From the NCBI RefSeq assembly GCF_004104075.1, contig NZ_QOVK01000007.1, positions 62,001 to 126,000 of the forward strand: a stretch of 64,000 bases of DNA, given 5' to 3'. This DNA is from Leeuwenhoekiella polynyae. Lineage in GTDB: Bacteria; Bacteroidota; Bacteroidia; Flavobacteriales; Flavobacteriaceae. Within the stretch, counting starts at the first letter, position 1. Each line of letters opens with the position of its first letter. The notes under the pieces are model-generated. The model was not told where the DNA came from. It was given only the letters and a program-made list of their open reading frames with translations, and did no database searches. Shown here piece after piece: positions 8,616 through 17,673 of this stretch. The position numbers and the translations under genes are program-made.

Positions 8616-9341
8616 ATGCGTATCTCATTTACTTTAATATTACTCGTTTTGGTTTTAACCGGAGTCAGCTGTGAAGATAAAAAATCAAAACAAAAAACAA
8701 CCGAACCGCAAATCGTTGAGAAAGTTGTAGATAGCACTCCTGAGCAAAAAGCAAAAGCCGAAAATGAGAAATTAAAAAAGAAAGCGGGATCAATTATTGA
8801 ATCTCAAGCAGAGCTTATTCCATTTCTGACGGAATACGGAAAAAAGAATCCCGAGACGCGTGTGCGCATCAAAACTAAGTTTGGGAATATTGAAATTCAA
8901 CTCTACAGAGATACGCCGCTGCACCGGGCTAATTTTATATTACTGGTAAAACAAGGCTATTTTGATGATACGATGATTCACCGAAACGCACTCGATTTTG
9001 TTGTGCAAGGTGGTAACAGTGATGGCTACGAAACTCCAAAAAAACGTCAACGCATCGGTAATTATTTAATTCCGAATGAATCAAGTCCCAATCACCCACA
9101 CGTAAGAGGTGCTTTTTCTGCGGCGAAATATCTGGAGCAAAACATAAGTGATGCTTCTTCTCCTTTTGAATGGTTTATCGTAGTGCCAGAACGCGGTGCA
9201 CATCATCTGGATGGTGAACATACTGTTTTTGGCCATGTGACTAAAGGAATGGATGTCGTTGATGAAATAAACAAACTGAAAACGGACGACAACGAGTGGC
9301 CTATAGAAAATGTCTATCTGGAGGCCGAGTTGATTAAATAA
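8616..9341 (+). CDS. Cyclophilin-type peptidylprolyl isomerase, lipoprotein
   Basis: A 241-residue protein. The ATG at 8616 gives a lipoprotein signal (MRISFTLILLVLVLTGVSC, lipobox Cys19), whereas the longer open frame from 8484 overlaps the divergent Nudix gene. After a Lys/Glu-rich linker (~25-85) comes a cyclophilin domain from VRIKTKFGNIEIQLY, with HRNALDFVVQGG corresponding to the conserved substrate-site segment. It would catalyse prolyl cis-trans isomerisation in the periplasm, anchored by lipid. It is one of four PPIase genes in this window; the others are of parvulin and FKBP type. Confidence 0.9.
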   Translation: MRISFTLILLVLVLTGVSCEDKKSKQKTTEPQIVEKVVDSTPEQKAKAENEKLKKKAGSIIESQAELIPFLTEYGKKNPETRVRIKTKFGNIEIQLYRDTPLHRANFILLVKQGYFDDTMIHRNALDFVVQGGNSDGYETPKKRQRIGNYLIPNESSPNHPHVRGAFSAAKYLEQNISDASSPFEWFIVVPERGAHHLDGEHTVFGHVTKGMDVVDEINKLKTDDNEWPIENVYLEAELIK

Positions 9342-9376
9342 TCTTGTTTTTAAATAAAATAATTCAGTTGGGATCT

Positions 9377-9925
9377 TTATTCAAAAATCCCGGTTTCTAG
9401 TCCGTCGATACTGGTTTGATTTTTTTCTGTCCAGTATTCTTTTATACCACGCTCCCCTTTTTGCTCTGACCAGACTTTTAAGGTCTCGCGCTCACCGGTA
9501 TATTCCATAAAAGGAACTCCAAAACCGCAAGACGTTTGTACCAGGTCGATATTTAATTTAAAAATTTGACGAGCTCCGGCAGTCTCTTCAAAATGAGTGA
9601 TGTATTTACCAAATGCTTCATCACGTTCGTGAAACACTTCGCCTTTGCCATACAGCCTTAAAATCAACGGATTCTTATCAAATGAACAAAACATAATGGT
9701 CATTCTGGGATCTTTAAGCATATGAGCAGCAGTCTCATTACCGCTACCGGTCATATTGAGCCACAAAACCTCCTGCTCGTTGAGAATATAAAAAGTTGCC
9801 ATCCCTTTAGGTGAGACATTCACGCGACCGGTTTCTGCCGCTGTCCCCACAAAGAATATTTTTTGATTGCTGATGAATTCCTTTAATTTGTCTGTAAGCT
9901 GCGGAAGTTGTTTTCCCATAATCAT
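9377..9925 (-). CDS. Pyridoxamine 5'-phosphate oxidase-family flavin-binding protein
   Basis: About 180 residues with the split-barrel PNPOx fold: FFVGTAAETGRVNVSPKG and VLWLNMTGSGNETAAHML are typical of the general pyridoxamine-phosphate-oxidase-related family, which binds FMN or F420-like cofactors. It is not PdxH itself, as the PLP-site motifs are lacking. Two starts are possible: ATG at 9925 or ATG at 9919 (MGKQLPQL). It is the last gene of an apparent operon after RDD and TRIC genes, 24 bases after the latter. Substrate unknown. Confidence 0.75.
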   Translation of the reverse strand: MIMGKQLPQLTDKLKEFISNQKIFFVGTAAETGRVNVSPKGMATFYILNEQEVLWLNMTGSGNETAAHMLKDPRMTIMFCSFDKNPLILRLYGKGEVFHERDEAFGKYITHFEETAGARQIFKLNIDLVQTSCGFGVPFMEYTGERETLKVWSEQKGERGIKEYWTEKNQTSIDGLETGIFE

Positions 9926-9949
9926 TGAATTAATTAATACCGAAAATGG

Positions 9950-10579
9950 CTAGTTTTGATCGCGTTCTGCTTTGCTGTAAATTGAAGGTAATTGCAACTC
10001 ATAGATCACCGCAAGTGTTCTGATAAGTACAACCACAAAACCTGAAACTACCGCATTTATACCAGAAGATATGCCATAAGAATGTAAAATTACATATAAA
10101 GAACCACCAGCTATACAAGCACTCGCATAGATTTCTTTTCTAAAAATAACAGGAATCTCATTACACAGAATATCCCGAATCACACCTCCAAAACAGGCCG
10201 TTATCGTACCCAAAGCCACACAAATAACAGGGTCTAAATTTACCAAAAGGGCTATTTCTACTCCAGTAATGGTATACAAGGCAATACCTATGGTATCAAA
10301 CAAAAATAAAGACCGGCGCACATAGCGTAGTTGCTTTCTAAAGATAATACCTACTACGGTAGTGATCACGATAATATAAACAAAGGTTGAATTGAGTAAC
10401 CATGTAACCGGTGATTTACCAATGAGAAGATCTCTAAGTGTACCACCACCTACTGAAGTTACAGTCGCAATAATGAGAATCCCAAAAAGATCCATCCGCT
10501 TTTTTGTTGCGGTAATCACTCCGGAAATCGCAAAAGCAATCGTACCTAAAATATCGATGATGTCTGCAATACTTTCCAT
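9950..10579 (-). CDS. TRIC / YicG-like (UPF0126) membrane protein
   Basis: A 209-residue protein with about seven membrane segments arranged as two similar halves, each with a glycine-rich motif: SVGGGTLRDLLIG and ACFGGVIRDILCN. This is the signature of prokaryotic trimeric intracellular cation channel homologues. Cation conduction is known for some homologues but the physiological role in bacteria is not settled. Its ATG directly abuts the TAA of the RDD gene (TAAATG), so the two are co-translated. Confidence 0.88.
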   Translation of the reverse strand: MESIADIIDILGTIAFAISGVITATKKRMDLFGILIIATVTSVGGGTLRDLLIGKSPVTWLLNSTFVYIIVITTVVGIIFRKQLRYVRRSLFLFDTIGIALYTITGVEIALLVNLDPVICVALGTITACFGGVIRDILCNEIPVIFRKEIYASACIAGGSLYVILHSYGISSGINAVVSGFVVVLIRTLAVIYELQLPSIYSKAERDQN

Positions 10580-11302
10580 TTATTTCTGGGTGTAGTAGTT
10601 ATAGTCCTTAAGAACACGATCTACAAATGCAAACGGTGTTTCTTCTGGTGTTACCTGCATCGTTTTGGCAAGTTTTTCGCTCAGCTTTAAAATAACTTTG
10701 TGTTTAGAATAGCGCTTAGCATCGCTGTAAACCGTTTTCACTTTCTGTATATCTGCATCGGTAAAAACGGTTACCTGTGGGTATTTTGGTATATAATCTT
10801 CAGCTATGTTTTCTAATATGGTGTGGCTTATACGCACTTTTTTACGTTCGGTCACAACAGTGGTTCCGGCAGCGATATCTCCTAAACGCTGACCTTTTCC
10901 ATTTAAAAGAATGGTAAAAACAGCAACACCGCCCGTAGTTAAGGTCACATCGATTACGCGCATAATCCAACGCACAAAAAAGCTTCCAAAGCCCGGTTTA
11001 GATCCGTCTAATTTTACCACCCGTAAACCCAAAGCTGCTTTACCCGGTGTGCGACCGTCCCAGAATCCTTCAAAAAAGAGAAAGTATAAAAACGACGGAA
11101 TCCCTATAATCATAAAATAAATATTGATGGAAGAACCTTCGTTAGAATCTAATCCAAAAGCCGTTACTAAAAAGATTGAAGCGATCCAGTATGCGCCTAA
11201 TATCAATAAATCAATGAGGTAGCCCAGTATGCGATCCCCTATTCCCGCTACATGCTGCTGAATGCTCACATTTTGTGCGGTTTCAATTTGAAAGTTATCC
11301 AT
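10580..11302 (-). CDS. RDD-family membrane protein
   Basis: A 240-residue protein with the RDD domain (residues ~15-155): IGDRILGYLIDLLILG gives the R-D-D signature region, FEGFWDGRTPGKAALGLRVV is the conserved second segment, and RLGDIAAGTTVV the third. Three membrane helices are followed by a cytoplasmic tail of ~85 residues. RDD proteins occur beside MoxR/DUF58/SpoIIM genes in many Bacteroidota, and here the gene diverges from exactly such an operon, with 121 bases between. Function is unknown; transport or a membrane-scaffold role has been proposed for relatives. Confidence 0.85.
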   Translation of the reverse strand: MDNFQIETAQNVSIQQHVAGIGDRILGYLIDLLILGAYWIASIFLVTAFGLDSNEGSSINIYFMIIGIPSFLYFLFFEGFWDGRTPGKAALGLRVVKLDGSKPGFGSFFVRWIMRVIDVTLTTGGVAVFTILLNGKGQRLGDIAAGTTVVTERKKVRISHTILENIAEDYIPKYPQVTVFTDADIQKVKTVYSDAKRYSKHKVILKLSEKLAKTMQVTPEETPFAFVDRVLKDYNYYTQK

Positions 11303-11423
11303 GAATTCTTTTTCTTTACCTATTAAGTAGGATTTTAGAATTTAGAGTTTATCTCTAAAATAATTAAACTACACATCGCTAAACAGGGAATCGAACCTGA
11401 TTAATTAAACGAATAACCAGACC

Positions 11424-12413
11424 ATGCGCGAGGCGGCTTTTGTGAAGCAAAATAAGGATAAATGGTTAAGATTTGAAAACGTTCTGGAAGGGAATCAATT
11501 TGATTTATCTCCAGACGAGTTATCTGCCTTGTATCTTGAGGTTACAGATCATCTGAGTTATGCTAAAACTTTTTACCCAAAAAGTAAAACTACGCAGTAT
11601 CTCAATTATCTGGCGTCTCAATCCCATCAAAAGATCTATAAGACCAAGCGCGAGTCTAGCCGCAGGTTTATCACTTTTTTTACTGAAGAGTTCCCGGTTT
11701 TAATGTATAAATATCAAAAACAATTATTACTTTCTTTTGCTACCTTTTTGATCTTTTGCATCATTGGTGCTTATAGTGCTGCAACAGATGGGGCGTATGT
11801 GCGCAGTATTCTGGGTGATGGTTACGTCAATATGACTTTAGAGAATATTCAGAATAACGACCCGATGCGTGTTTACAAAGAAATGAACGAAGTAGAGATG
11901 TTTATGGGTATTACCGTAAACAACATCAGAGTTGCGCTTATGGCATTTATTCTGGGAATACTTTTTAGCATTGGTTCGCTTTATATGATGATGCAAAACG
12001 GCGTGATGCTGGGTTCTTTTCAATATTTCTTTTACGATAAAGGTTTATTATGGGAATCTGTACGCACGATTTGGATTCACGGTACTATTGAAATTTCAGT
12101 AATCATTATTGCGGGTGCTGCGGGATTGGTTTTAGGAAATGGAATTTTATTTCCGGGAACCTATACCCGACTCGAATCGTTTAAACGCAGTATGAAAGAC
12201 GGACTCAAAATTGTGGTGAGTACCATTCCGTTTTTTATTATTGCGGGTTTTCTAGAAGGTTTTGTAACCCGCCATACCGAAATGCCAGACTGGCTTGCCA
12301 TTTTAATTATTGGTATTTCTTTGTTACTAATTTTGTTTTACTACGTCGTATACCCTAGAATCGCTTATAAAAAACAACTACATCGATTAAATGAAAGAAC
12401 TGATCACTTTTAA
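11424..12413 (+). CDS. SpoIIM-family (stage II sporulation M-like) membrane protein
   Basis: A 329-residue protein. Residues 1-95 form a charged helical region (DKWLRFENVLEGN, HLSYAKTFYP) and the rest about six membrane helices, including FMGITVNNIRVALMAF and IHGTIEISVIIIAG, the conserved SpoIIM blocks. The organism does not sporulate, and in Bacteroidota these proteins accompany RDD and MoxR genes. First gene of a six-gene operon; its 3' end overlaps the next gene by 23 bases. Function in this setting is unknown. Confidence 0.85.
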   Translation: MREAAFVKQNKDKWLRFENVLEGNQFDLSPDELSALYLEVTDHLSYAKTFYPKSKTTQYLNYLASQSHQKIYKTKRESSRRFITFFTEEFPVLMYKYQKQLLLSFATFLIFCIIGAYSAATDGAYVRSILGDGYVNMTLENIQNNDPMRVYKEMNEVEMFMGITVNNIRVALMAFILGILFSIGSLYMMMQNGVMLGSFQYFFYDKGLLWESVRTIWIHGTIEISVIIIAGAAGLVLGNGILFPGTYTRLESFKRSMKDGLKIVVSTIPFFIIAGFLEGFVTRHTEMPDWLAILIIGISLLLILFYYVVYPRIAYKKQLHRLNERTDHF

Positions 12414-13251
12414 AAAGCAACGTGAATTAGGAGAGATAATTACAGACACCTTTAAATTTCTCCGTCTGGAATACAAACCCCTGTTTAAAGCTTTACTGCG
12501 CAATGCTGCAATACCTTTTTTAATCTTAATAGGTATATCTGCATACTACACAGGGATCTCAACAGATTTTGACATGTTTAGCAATGATATGTTTAACGCT
12601 GCTAATATTATACTGCCGTTAATAGGCTTATTTATTGCTGTGTTTTTTTATTATGGAGTGCTTTATGGAACGGTACTCAACTTTATTAAACTATATATCG
12701 AAAACCAAGGCGTTGTTGACCAAGATGAACTTAAAGGTTTAGTACGTCATGATTTGGGAAATTTGACCGGTCTTACATTTCTAATTGCAATAATGATCTT
12801 TTTTGGTTTTATGCTTTGCTTTTTTCCAGGAGTATATGTTGCTGTTCCGTTATCATTAACCTGGGCGATTTTGGTCTTCCAAAATCAATCTGTAGGTGAT
12901 TCTATTTCAGATAGTTTTAAATTGGTTAAAAACGAATGGTGGATCACTTTTGCCACTATGTTTATTTTAGGCTTGCTGATGTATGTTGCGAACTTAGTAT
13001 TCTCGTTACCCGCAATTATTTATACTGTAGGTAAAGGTTTTGCTTCCGCAGAACAGATATCTCAGGGAGATCTATCTAGTATGTTTGATTGGGTTTATGT
13101 TTTATTGAATGTACTCTCCTCTGCTGTTCAATACATCTTAGCAGGAATTTTCGCAATAGCGATCGCTTTTATTTATTTCAATTTGAATGAAAAAAAGAAT
13201 CAAACCGGAACTTTTGAAACTATAGAAAGTATAGGTTCTGGCAATGATTAG
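12391..13251 (+). CDS. Unknown multipass membrane protein in the MoxR/SpoIIM operon
   Basis: I do not recognise a characterised family. The 286-residue protein has a short charged N-terminus (MKELITFKKQRELGEIITDT) followed by roughly six hydrophobic segments, among them IPFLILIGISAYYTG and FFGFMLCFFPGVYVAVPLSL, and a polar C-terminus. The overall look resembles the membrane domain sometimes found attached to glycerophosphodiester phosphodiesterases, but no catalytic domain is present. It overlaps SpoIIM by 23 bases and the DUF4129 gene by 8, so its product is presumably needed in step with theirs. Confidence 0.7.
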   Translation: MKELITFKKQRELGEIITDTFKFLRLEYKPLFKALLRNAAIPFLILIGISAYYTGISTDFDMFSNDMFNAANIILPLIGLFIAVFFYYGVLYGTVLNFIKLYIENQGVVDQDELKGLVRHDLGNLTGLTFLIAIMIFFGFMLCFFPGVYVAVPLSLTWAILVFQNQSVGDSISDSFKLVKNEWWITFATMFILGLLMYVANLVFSLPAIIYTVGKGFASAEQISQGDLSSMFDWVYVLLNVLSSAVQYILAGIFAIAIAFIYFNLNEKKNQTGTFETIESIGSGND

Positions 13252-13990
13252 AAACCTGATTTACATATTCGTTTTTCTATATTCTTTTGGTTGCATTTGC
13301 CAGACGGCAAGTATTGATTCTACTGAATTTATTCAGGAAGTTCAATATGATAAAAGTGCTATTACCCCATTGCAGTTTGATGATCAAGCTCTACAAGAAT
13401 TAAAACAAGACGAAGCTTTTGATTATGTTGAGTTAGTTCCACCAGATAACATTTGGACACGTTTTAAAAACTGGATCAATGAAGTATGGAGTTCTTTTAT
13501 AAACTGGATTCTTCAGGGAAATGAAGCTACGGGAATTCTGGGGTTTTTAGTCAAAGCTTTACCTTACCTACTCATTGCAGGAGTTCTCGTATTTTTAATA
13601 TGGCTTTTCTTGAGAATTGATCTGGGAAGTTCTCCTCTTAAAAATACAGAACTTAATAAAGTGATTCTTTCTGATGAGCAGGATATCATAGAGACCCATG
13701 ATATAGAAAGCTTGATCGCCCAGGCACTTCACGAAAACAACTACCGTCTTGCTGTTCGTTTTTACTATTTACTGGTACTTCAAAAATTATCAAAAAAGGA
13801 TATTATAGACTGGCAGGTTCAAAAAACGAATGCCGATTATGTTTATGAAATTAAAAGTGAAGGTCTACGCAAGGATTTTACCAAACTCACCCGTATTTAT
13901 GATTTTATCTGGTACGGCAATTTTGATGTGAATGAAACCGATTTTCTAAAAGCAGAAAAAGAGTTTAAACAAATAACCACCACGTTATGA
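13244..13990 (+). CDS. DUF4129 domain-containing membrane protein
   Basis: A 248-residue protein: signal-like N-terminus (to about residue 22, CQTAS), extracytoplasmic segment of ~75 residues, one membrane helix (YLLIAGVLVFLIWLFL, around 103-125) and a cytoplasmic C-terminal domain. The latter has the DUF4129 pattern: ALHENNYRLAVRFYYLLVLQ, then DWQVQKTNADYVYEI. DUF4129 is regularly paired with MoxR, DUF58 and DUF4350 genes; its biochemical role is unknown. Overlaps its neighbours by 8 and 4 bases. Confidence 0.85.
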   Translation: MIRNLIYIFVFLYSFGCICQTASIDSTEFIQEVQYDKSAITPLQFDDQALQELKQDEAFDYVELVPPDNIWTRFKNWINEVWSSFINWILQGNEATGILGFLVKALPYLLIAGVLVFLIWLFLRIDLGSSPLKNTELNKVILSDEQDIIETHDIESLIAQALHENNYRLAVRFYYLLVLQKLSKKDIIDWQVQKTNADYVYEIKSEGLRKDFTKLTRIYDFIWYGNFDVNETDFLKAEKEFKQITTTL

Positions 13991-15207
13991 GTAAACGTTA
14001 CAAAATAATGGCGGTTCTTCTGGTGGTTTTTCTCTCGCTTCTAATTATTGGCGAAGCCACACAACCCGAACCTGTAAACTGGTTCCCCGGTTATGGGAAG
14101 CAAGATAAAATTCCATTTGGTACGTATGTTTTTTACGATCAGCTTCCTTCAATTATTGATAAAGATCGTTTAGAAGACGTCAATATTCCTCCTTTTGAAT
14201 TTTTGCTAGATTCTACAGATCCGCCTGAAGGCACGTATCTTTTTCTCAATTCCAGCGTTTACAATGATGCTTCAGAAAGCACCAAGATTTTAGATTGGGT
14301 AGCTAAAGGAAATACGCTGTTTGTTGCATCAAAAGCAATTAGCGAAACAATTCTGGATAGTTTATGTCTCAATACAGAATATCTTTCGGAAACCAGCGAA
14401 CTCAAAAAACGTCCGTTAGCAAACCTCAGTAATCCATCTTTAAAGGCCTCAAAACCTTATCGCTTGAATAAAGATGTGGGCACAGTTTATTTTGATCAGA
14501 TAGACACCACCCAAACCACAATTCTAGGCGTTTACGATCTTATCAGAAACAATGATTCTACAAAGATTCTGGAGCCTAAAGTTAATTTCATCAAAACTCC
14601 TTACAGAAAAGGCACAGTCATTCTCAATACTTTTCCCGAAGGCTTTACCAATGTGTTTATGTTAGACAGTCTCAATGCGAGTTATACGGCTAAAGCTTTG
14701 TCTTACCTTCCTAAAGAAGGAAAGATCTATCTGGATCAACATTATAAAAATAGCAAAGCTAAGGCAGTATCTCCACTCTATTTAATACTTACAAACAAAT
14801 ATTTAAAATGGTCGTGGTACACGCTCTTAATTGGCGCTTTGATATGGATTTATTTTGAAGGAAAACGCAAGCAACGCAGCATTCCTGTCATAAAGCCTTT
14901 ACCTAATCAAACACTCGATTATACGCGCACGATTGCCGGAATGTATCTCGATAAAAAAGACAACCACCAGATCGCAATGCATCAAATCAATCATTTGCTG
15001 GAATACATTAGAAGTAGTTATACACTGGCAACAGATCACAGAGATTCGGCTTTTATTGAGAAACTCGCTGCAAAAAGCGGAGTTGAGCAAGCAACAGTAA
15101 AAAACCTTATAGATTATACCATAACGATTAGACAGAAAGCAGTCGTCACCGAAGACGAATTGATTAAACTGAATTCGCTAATCGAAAATTTTAAAAACAG
15201 CCATTAA
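13987..15207 (+). CDS. DUF4350 domain-containing membrane protein
   Basis: A 406-residue protein with an N-terminal membrane anchor (IMAVLLVVFLSLLIIGEA), a periplasmic domain that begins NWFPGYGKQDKIPFGTYVFY and continues to about residue 260, and a second membrane helix (WYTLLIGALIWIYFEG, ~277-292). A cytoplasmic helical tail follows. The N-terminal block is the DUF4350 region, thought to have a flavodoxin/GATase-like fold (YLFLNSSVYNDA, LFVASKAIS). It begins 4 bases inside the DUF4129 gene (ATGA) and ends 1 base before the MoxR start. Function unknown. Confidence 0.8.
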   Translation: MSKRYKIMAVLLVVFLSLLIIGEATQPEPVNWFPGYGKQDKIPFGTYVFYDQLPSIIDKDRLEDVNIPPFEFLLDSTDPPEGTYLFLNSSVYNDASESTKILDWVAKGNTLFVASKAISETILDSLCLNTEYLSETSELKKRPLANLSNPSLKASKPYRLNKDVGTVYFDQIDTTQTTILGVYDLIRNNDSTKILEPKVNFIKTPYRKGTVILNTFPEGFTNVFMLDSLNASYTAKALSYLPKEGKIYLDQHYKNSKAKAVSPLYLILTNKYLKWSWYTLLIGALIWIYFEGKRKQRSIPVIKPLPNQTLDYTRTIAGMYLDKKDNHQIAMHQINHLLEYIRSSYTLATDHRDSAFIEKLAAKSGVEQATVKNLIDYTITIRQKAVVTEDELIKLNSLIENFKNSH

Positions 15208-15208
15208 G

Positions 15209-16252
15209 ATGGAAGAACATAAAAATCAAGAAAACTTAAATTTGAATCAGGAGCAACCGCAAACGTCGCCTGAACCTTCAGAAAATCTCGAGTTTCAAAA
15301 TAGAATTCCGCTGGAAGATTTACGCAAAAGTGTAGATGCATTGAAAGCTGAACTCGCAAAGGTGATTGTGGGTCAGCACGAGTTTATAGAACTACTTATT
15401 GTAGCCTTACTAACAGACGGTCACGTTCTCATTGAAGGCGTACCGGGCATTGCAAAAACCGTTACGGCCAAGTTATTTGCAAAAACACTCAATACCGCTT
15501 TTAGTCGCATTCAGTTTACGCCAGACTTGATGCCAAGTGATGTTTTAGGAACTTCAGTACTGAACATGAAAACCAGTGATTTCGAGTTTAAATACGGTCC
15601 TATTTTCTCAAATATCGTGTTAATAGATGAGATCAACCGCGCTCCGGCAAAAACACAAGCTGCACTTTTTGAAGTGATGGAAGAACGTCAGATTACCATT
15701 GACGGTCATAAATATGAGTTAGAAAAACCATTTATAGTTTTGGCAACGCAAAACCCCATTGAACAAGAAGGAACCTATGCCCTGCCTGAAGCACAACTAG
15801 ACCGTTTTCTATTTAAAATAAAGGTTGAATATCCTGATCTTGAAGATGAAATCTTAATTCTTAAAAGTCAGAATGATAGAAAGGGTTCACAGATGGAAGT
15901 TGTAAACGCTATTCTATCACCAGAAAAACTTCAGGAATATCGCGATCAAACCCGTCAGATTCTGGTAGAAGAAAAAATACTGAATTACATCGCTTCAATT
16001 ACGGTTAAATCCAGAACACATCCACATTTGTATTTAGGAGGTTCGCCTCGTGCTTCCTTAGCCATTATGAATTCGGCTAAAGCATTTGCAGCCATAAATG
16101 GTCGGGACTTTGTGACCCCGGAAGATGTAAAGAGAGCCGTAACTCCTGTTTTAAGACACCGTGTCATTCTCTCTCCAGAACGTGAGATGGAAGGTATGAC
16201 GCCAGAAACCGTTATTGAGATGCTTGTTCAATCTGTAGAGGTACCTCGCTAG
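15209..16252 (+). CDS. MoxR-family AAA+ ATPase (operon with DUF58)
   Basis: A 347-residue ATPase. Residues 1-30 are Glu/Gln/Asn-rich and disordered. Walker A reads GVPGIAKT, Walker B VLIDEINRAPAKTQAAL, and the sensor region ATQNPIEQEGTYALPEAQLDRF is typical of MoxR. MoxR proteins are chaperone-like ATPases that usually act with von Willebrand A-type partners; the DUF58 protein encoded next, overlapping by 1 base, is the expected partner. A second, separate MoxR gene lies at 29766. Confidence 0.93.
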   Translation: MEEHKNQENLNLNQEQPQTSPEPSENLEFQNRIPLEDLRKSVDALKAELAKVIVGQHEFIELLIVALLTDGHVLIEGVPGIAKTVTAKLFAKTLNTAFSRIQFTPDLMPSDVLGTSVLNMKTSDFEFKYGPIFSNIVLIDEINRAPAKTQAALFEVMEERQITIDGHKYELEKPFIVLATQNPIEQEGTYALPEAQLDRFLFKIKVEYPDLEDEILILKSQNDRKGSQMEVVNAILSPEKLQEYRDQTRQILVEEKILNYIASITVKSRTHPHLYLGGSPRASLAIMNSAKAFAAINGRDFVTPEDVKRAVTPVLRHRVILSPEREMEGMTPETVIEMLVQSVEVPR

Positions 16253-17592
16253 TGCGCATTATAAACTTCATAAAAAGTCTGTATTTAGGCAAACGCGTAT
16301 TCTACGTGCTTGCCGTACTTATTGTGCTTTTTTTATTTTCATATTGGGTTCATGTGCTATATCCTGTAGCTTTAGTTGGGTTGTTTCTTTTAGCTATTGC
16401 TGCGGTTTTTGACAGCATTTTATTATTTAAAAAGAAAGATGGAATTCTTGCAACTCGGGAGTTACCTGAGAAATTCTCAAACAGTGATCTCAATGAAGTA
16501 CCCCTGAGTATTCAGAACAAATACGGTTTTAAAATCGCTTACAATATCATTGATGAAATCCCGGTACAATTTCAAAAACGAGATTTTCTCAAATCGGGAA
16601 GTATTCCGGCGCGAGCCAAAAAATTGATTATATATCAATTAAGACCTGTTGATCGCGGAGTTTACACATTTGGCAAACTCAATATTTATGTAAGCTCTCC
16701 GCTCAATTTTGTAAAACGAAGATTTTCCTTCGGAAAAGATCAGACTGTAAAAGTCTACCCTTCTTTTGTACAAATGAAGAAATATGCCTTTCTGGCTATT
16801 GACAATAAACTGACACAATTCGGTCTTAAGAAGATTCGTCGTATTGGTCATACGATGGAGTTTGAGCAAATCAAAGATTATGTGAGCGGTGATGATGTGC
16901 GCACGATCAACTGGAAAGCCACGGCAAAACGCGGCAATCTGATGGTTAATCAATTTCAGGACGAAAAATCACAACCGGTTTATTCGATTATAGATGCCAG
17001 CCGGGTGATGAAAATGCCTTTTGAAGGGTTAACCTTGCTCGATTATGCCATCAATAGCGCTTTAGCCTTTAGTAATATAGCATTGAAAAAGAATGATAAA
17101 ACCGGTTTATTGACGTTCAGTAACACGATTCATAATCATCTTGCTGCAAGTAGCAAAAAAACACATCTCAATACAATTTTAGAGGTTTTATATTCAATTA
17201 AAACTAATTTTCTGGATAGTGATTTTGGCAGATTGTATGCTGAAGTAAAACGTAAAATCACACATAGAAGTCTTTTATTGCTGTATACTAACTTTGAACA
17301 CTTGAGTGCTTTAGAGCGTCAACTCCCCTATTTAAAAGGTCTTGCCCAAAAACATGTCTTGGTTGTCATCTTTTTTGAAAATACAGAACTTGATAATCTG
17401 ATTTCAAAAAAAGCAACCAGCACTCCTGAAATCTATCATAAAACCATTGCTCAAAAAATGGATTATGATAAAAAGCTCATGGTAAAAGAACTTGAGAAAC
17501 ATGGTATACAAGCTGTTTTAACCAAACCTGAAGATCTTTCTGTAAAAACAATCAATAAATATCTGGAGATAAAAGCACGGGGAATTATTTAA
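16252..17592 (+). CDS. DUF58 domain-containing protein, MoxR partner
   Basis: A 446-residue protein starting with GTG at 16252, which overlaps the MoxR stop (TAGTG). Two membrane helices lie in residues ~15-60. The DUF58 hallmark is GDDVRTINWKATAKRGNLMV, followed by a VWA-like segment IIDASRVM in which the Asp-x-Ser pattern resembles a metal-ion-dependent adhesion site. These proteins are proposed to bind substrates that the MoxR ATPase remodels. Last gene of the operon; the thrS promoter follows. Confidence 0.9.
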   Translation: MRIINFIKSLYLGKRVFYVLAVLIVLFLFSYWVHVLYPVALVGLFLLAIAAVFDSILLFKKKDGILATRELPEKFSNSDLNEVPLSIQNKYGFKIAYNIIDEIPVQFQKRDFLKSGSIPARAKKLIIYQLRPVDRGVYTFGKLNIYVSSPLNFVKRRFSFGKDQTVKVYPSFVQMKKYAFLAIDNKLTQFGLKKIRRIGHTMEFEQIKDYVSGDDVRTINWKATAKRGNLMVNQFQDEKSQPVYSIIDASRVMKMPFEGLTLLDYAINSALAFSNIALKKNDKTGLLTFSNTIHNHLAASSKKTHLNTILEVLYSIKTNFLDSDFGRLYAEVKRKITHRSLLLLYTNFEHLSALERQLPYLKGLAQKHVLVVIFFENTELDNLISKKATSTPEIYHKTIAQKMDYDKKLMVKELEKHGIQAVLTKPEDLSVKTINKYLEIKARGII

Positions 17593-17648
17593 GTTTTAAA
17601 TACCCCGAAATTTTAAATTTTCAATATTCAATTTCTCCCGAAAGCCCT

Positions 17649-17656
17649 TATATTTG
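17649..17656 (+). promoter_or_regulatory. thrS operon promoter, -7 element
   Basis: TATATTTG matches the Bacteroidota -7 consensus TAnnTTTG and lies 17 bases before the thrS ATG. No good TTG/TTTG -33 element is seen at the usual distance. The leader would be only about 12 nt. Confidence 0.6.
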
Positions 17657-17673
17657 CAGCCTAAATTTTTATT

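Noticed and set aside
11384-11399. A tRNA T-arm-like sequence (minus strand GGTTCGATTCC) between the RDD and SpoIIM genes, which could mark a tRNA remnant or attachment site.
   Set aside because: The expected 5-bp stem does not form around the TTCGATT loop (only two Watson-Crick pairs), no acceptor or anticodon arm is present, and there is no integrated element nearby.
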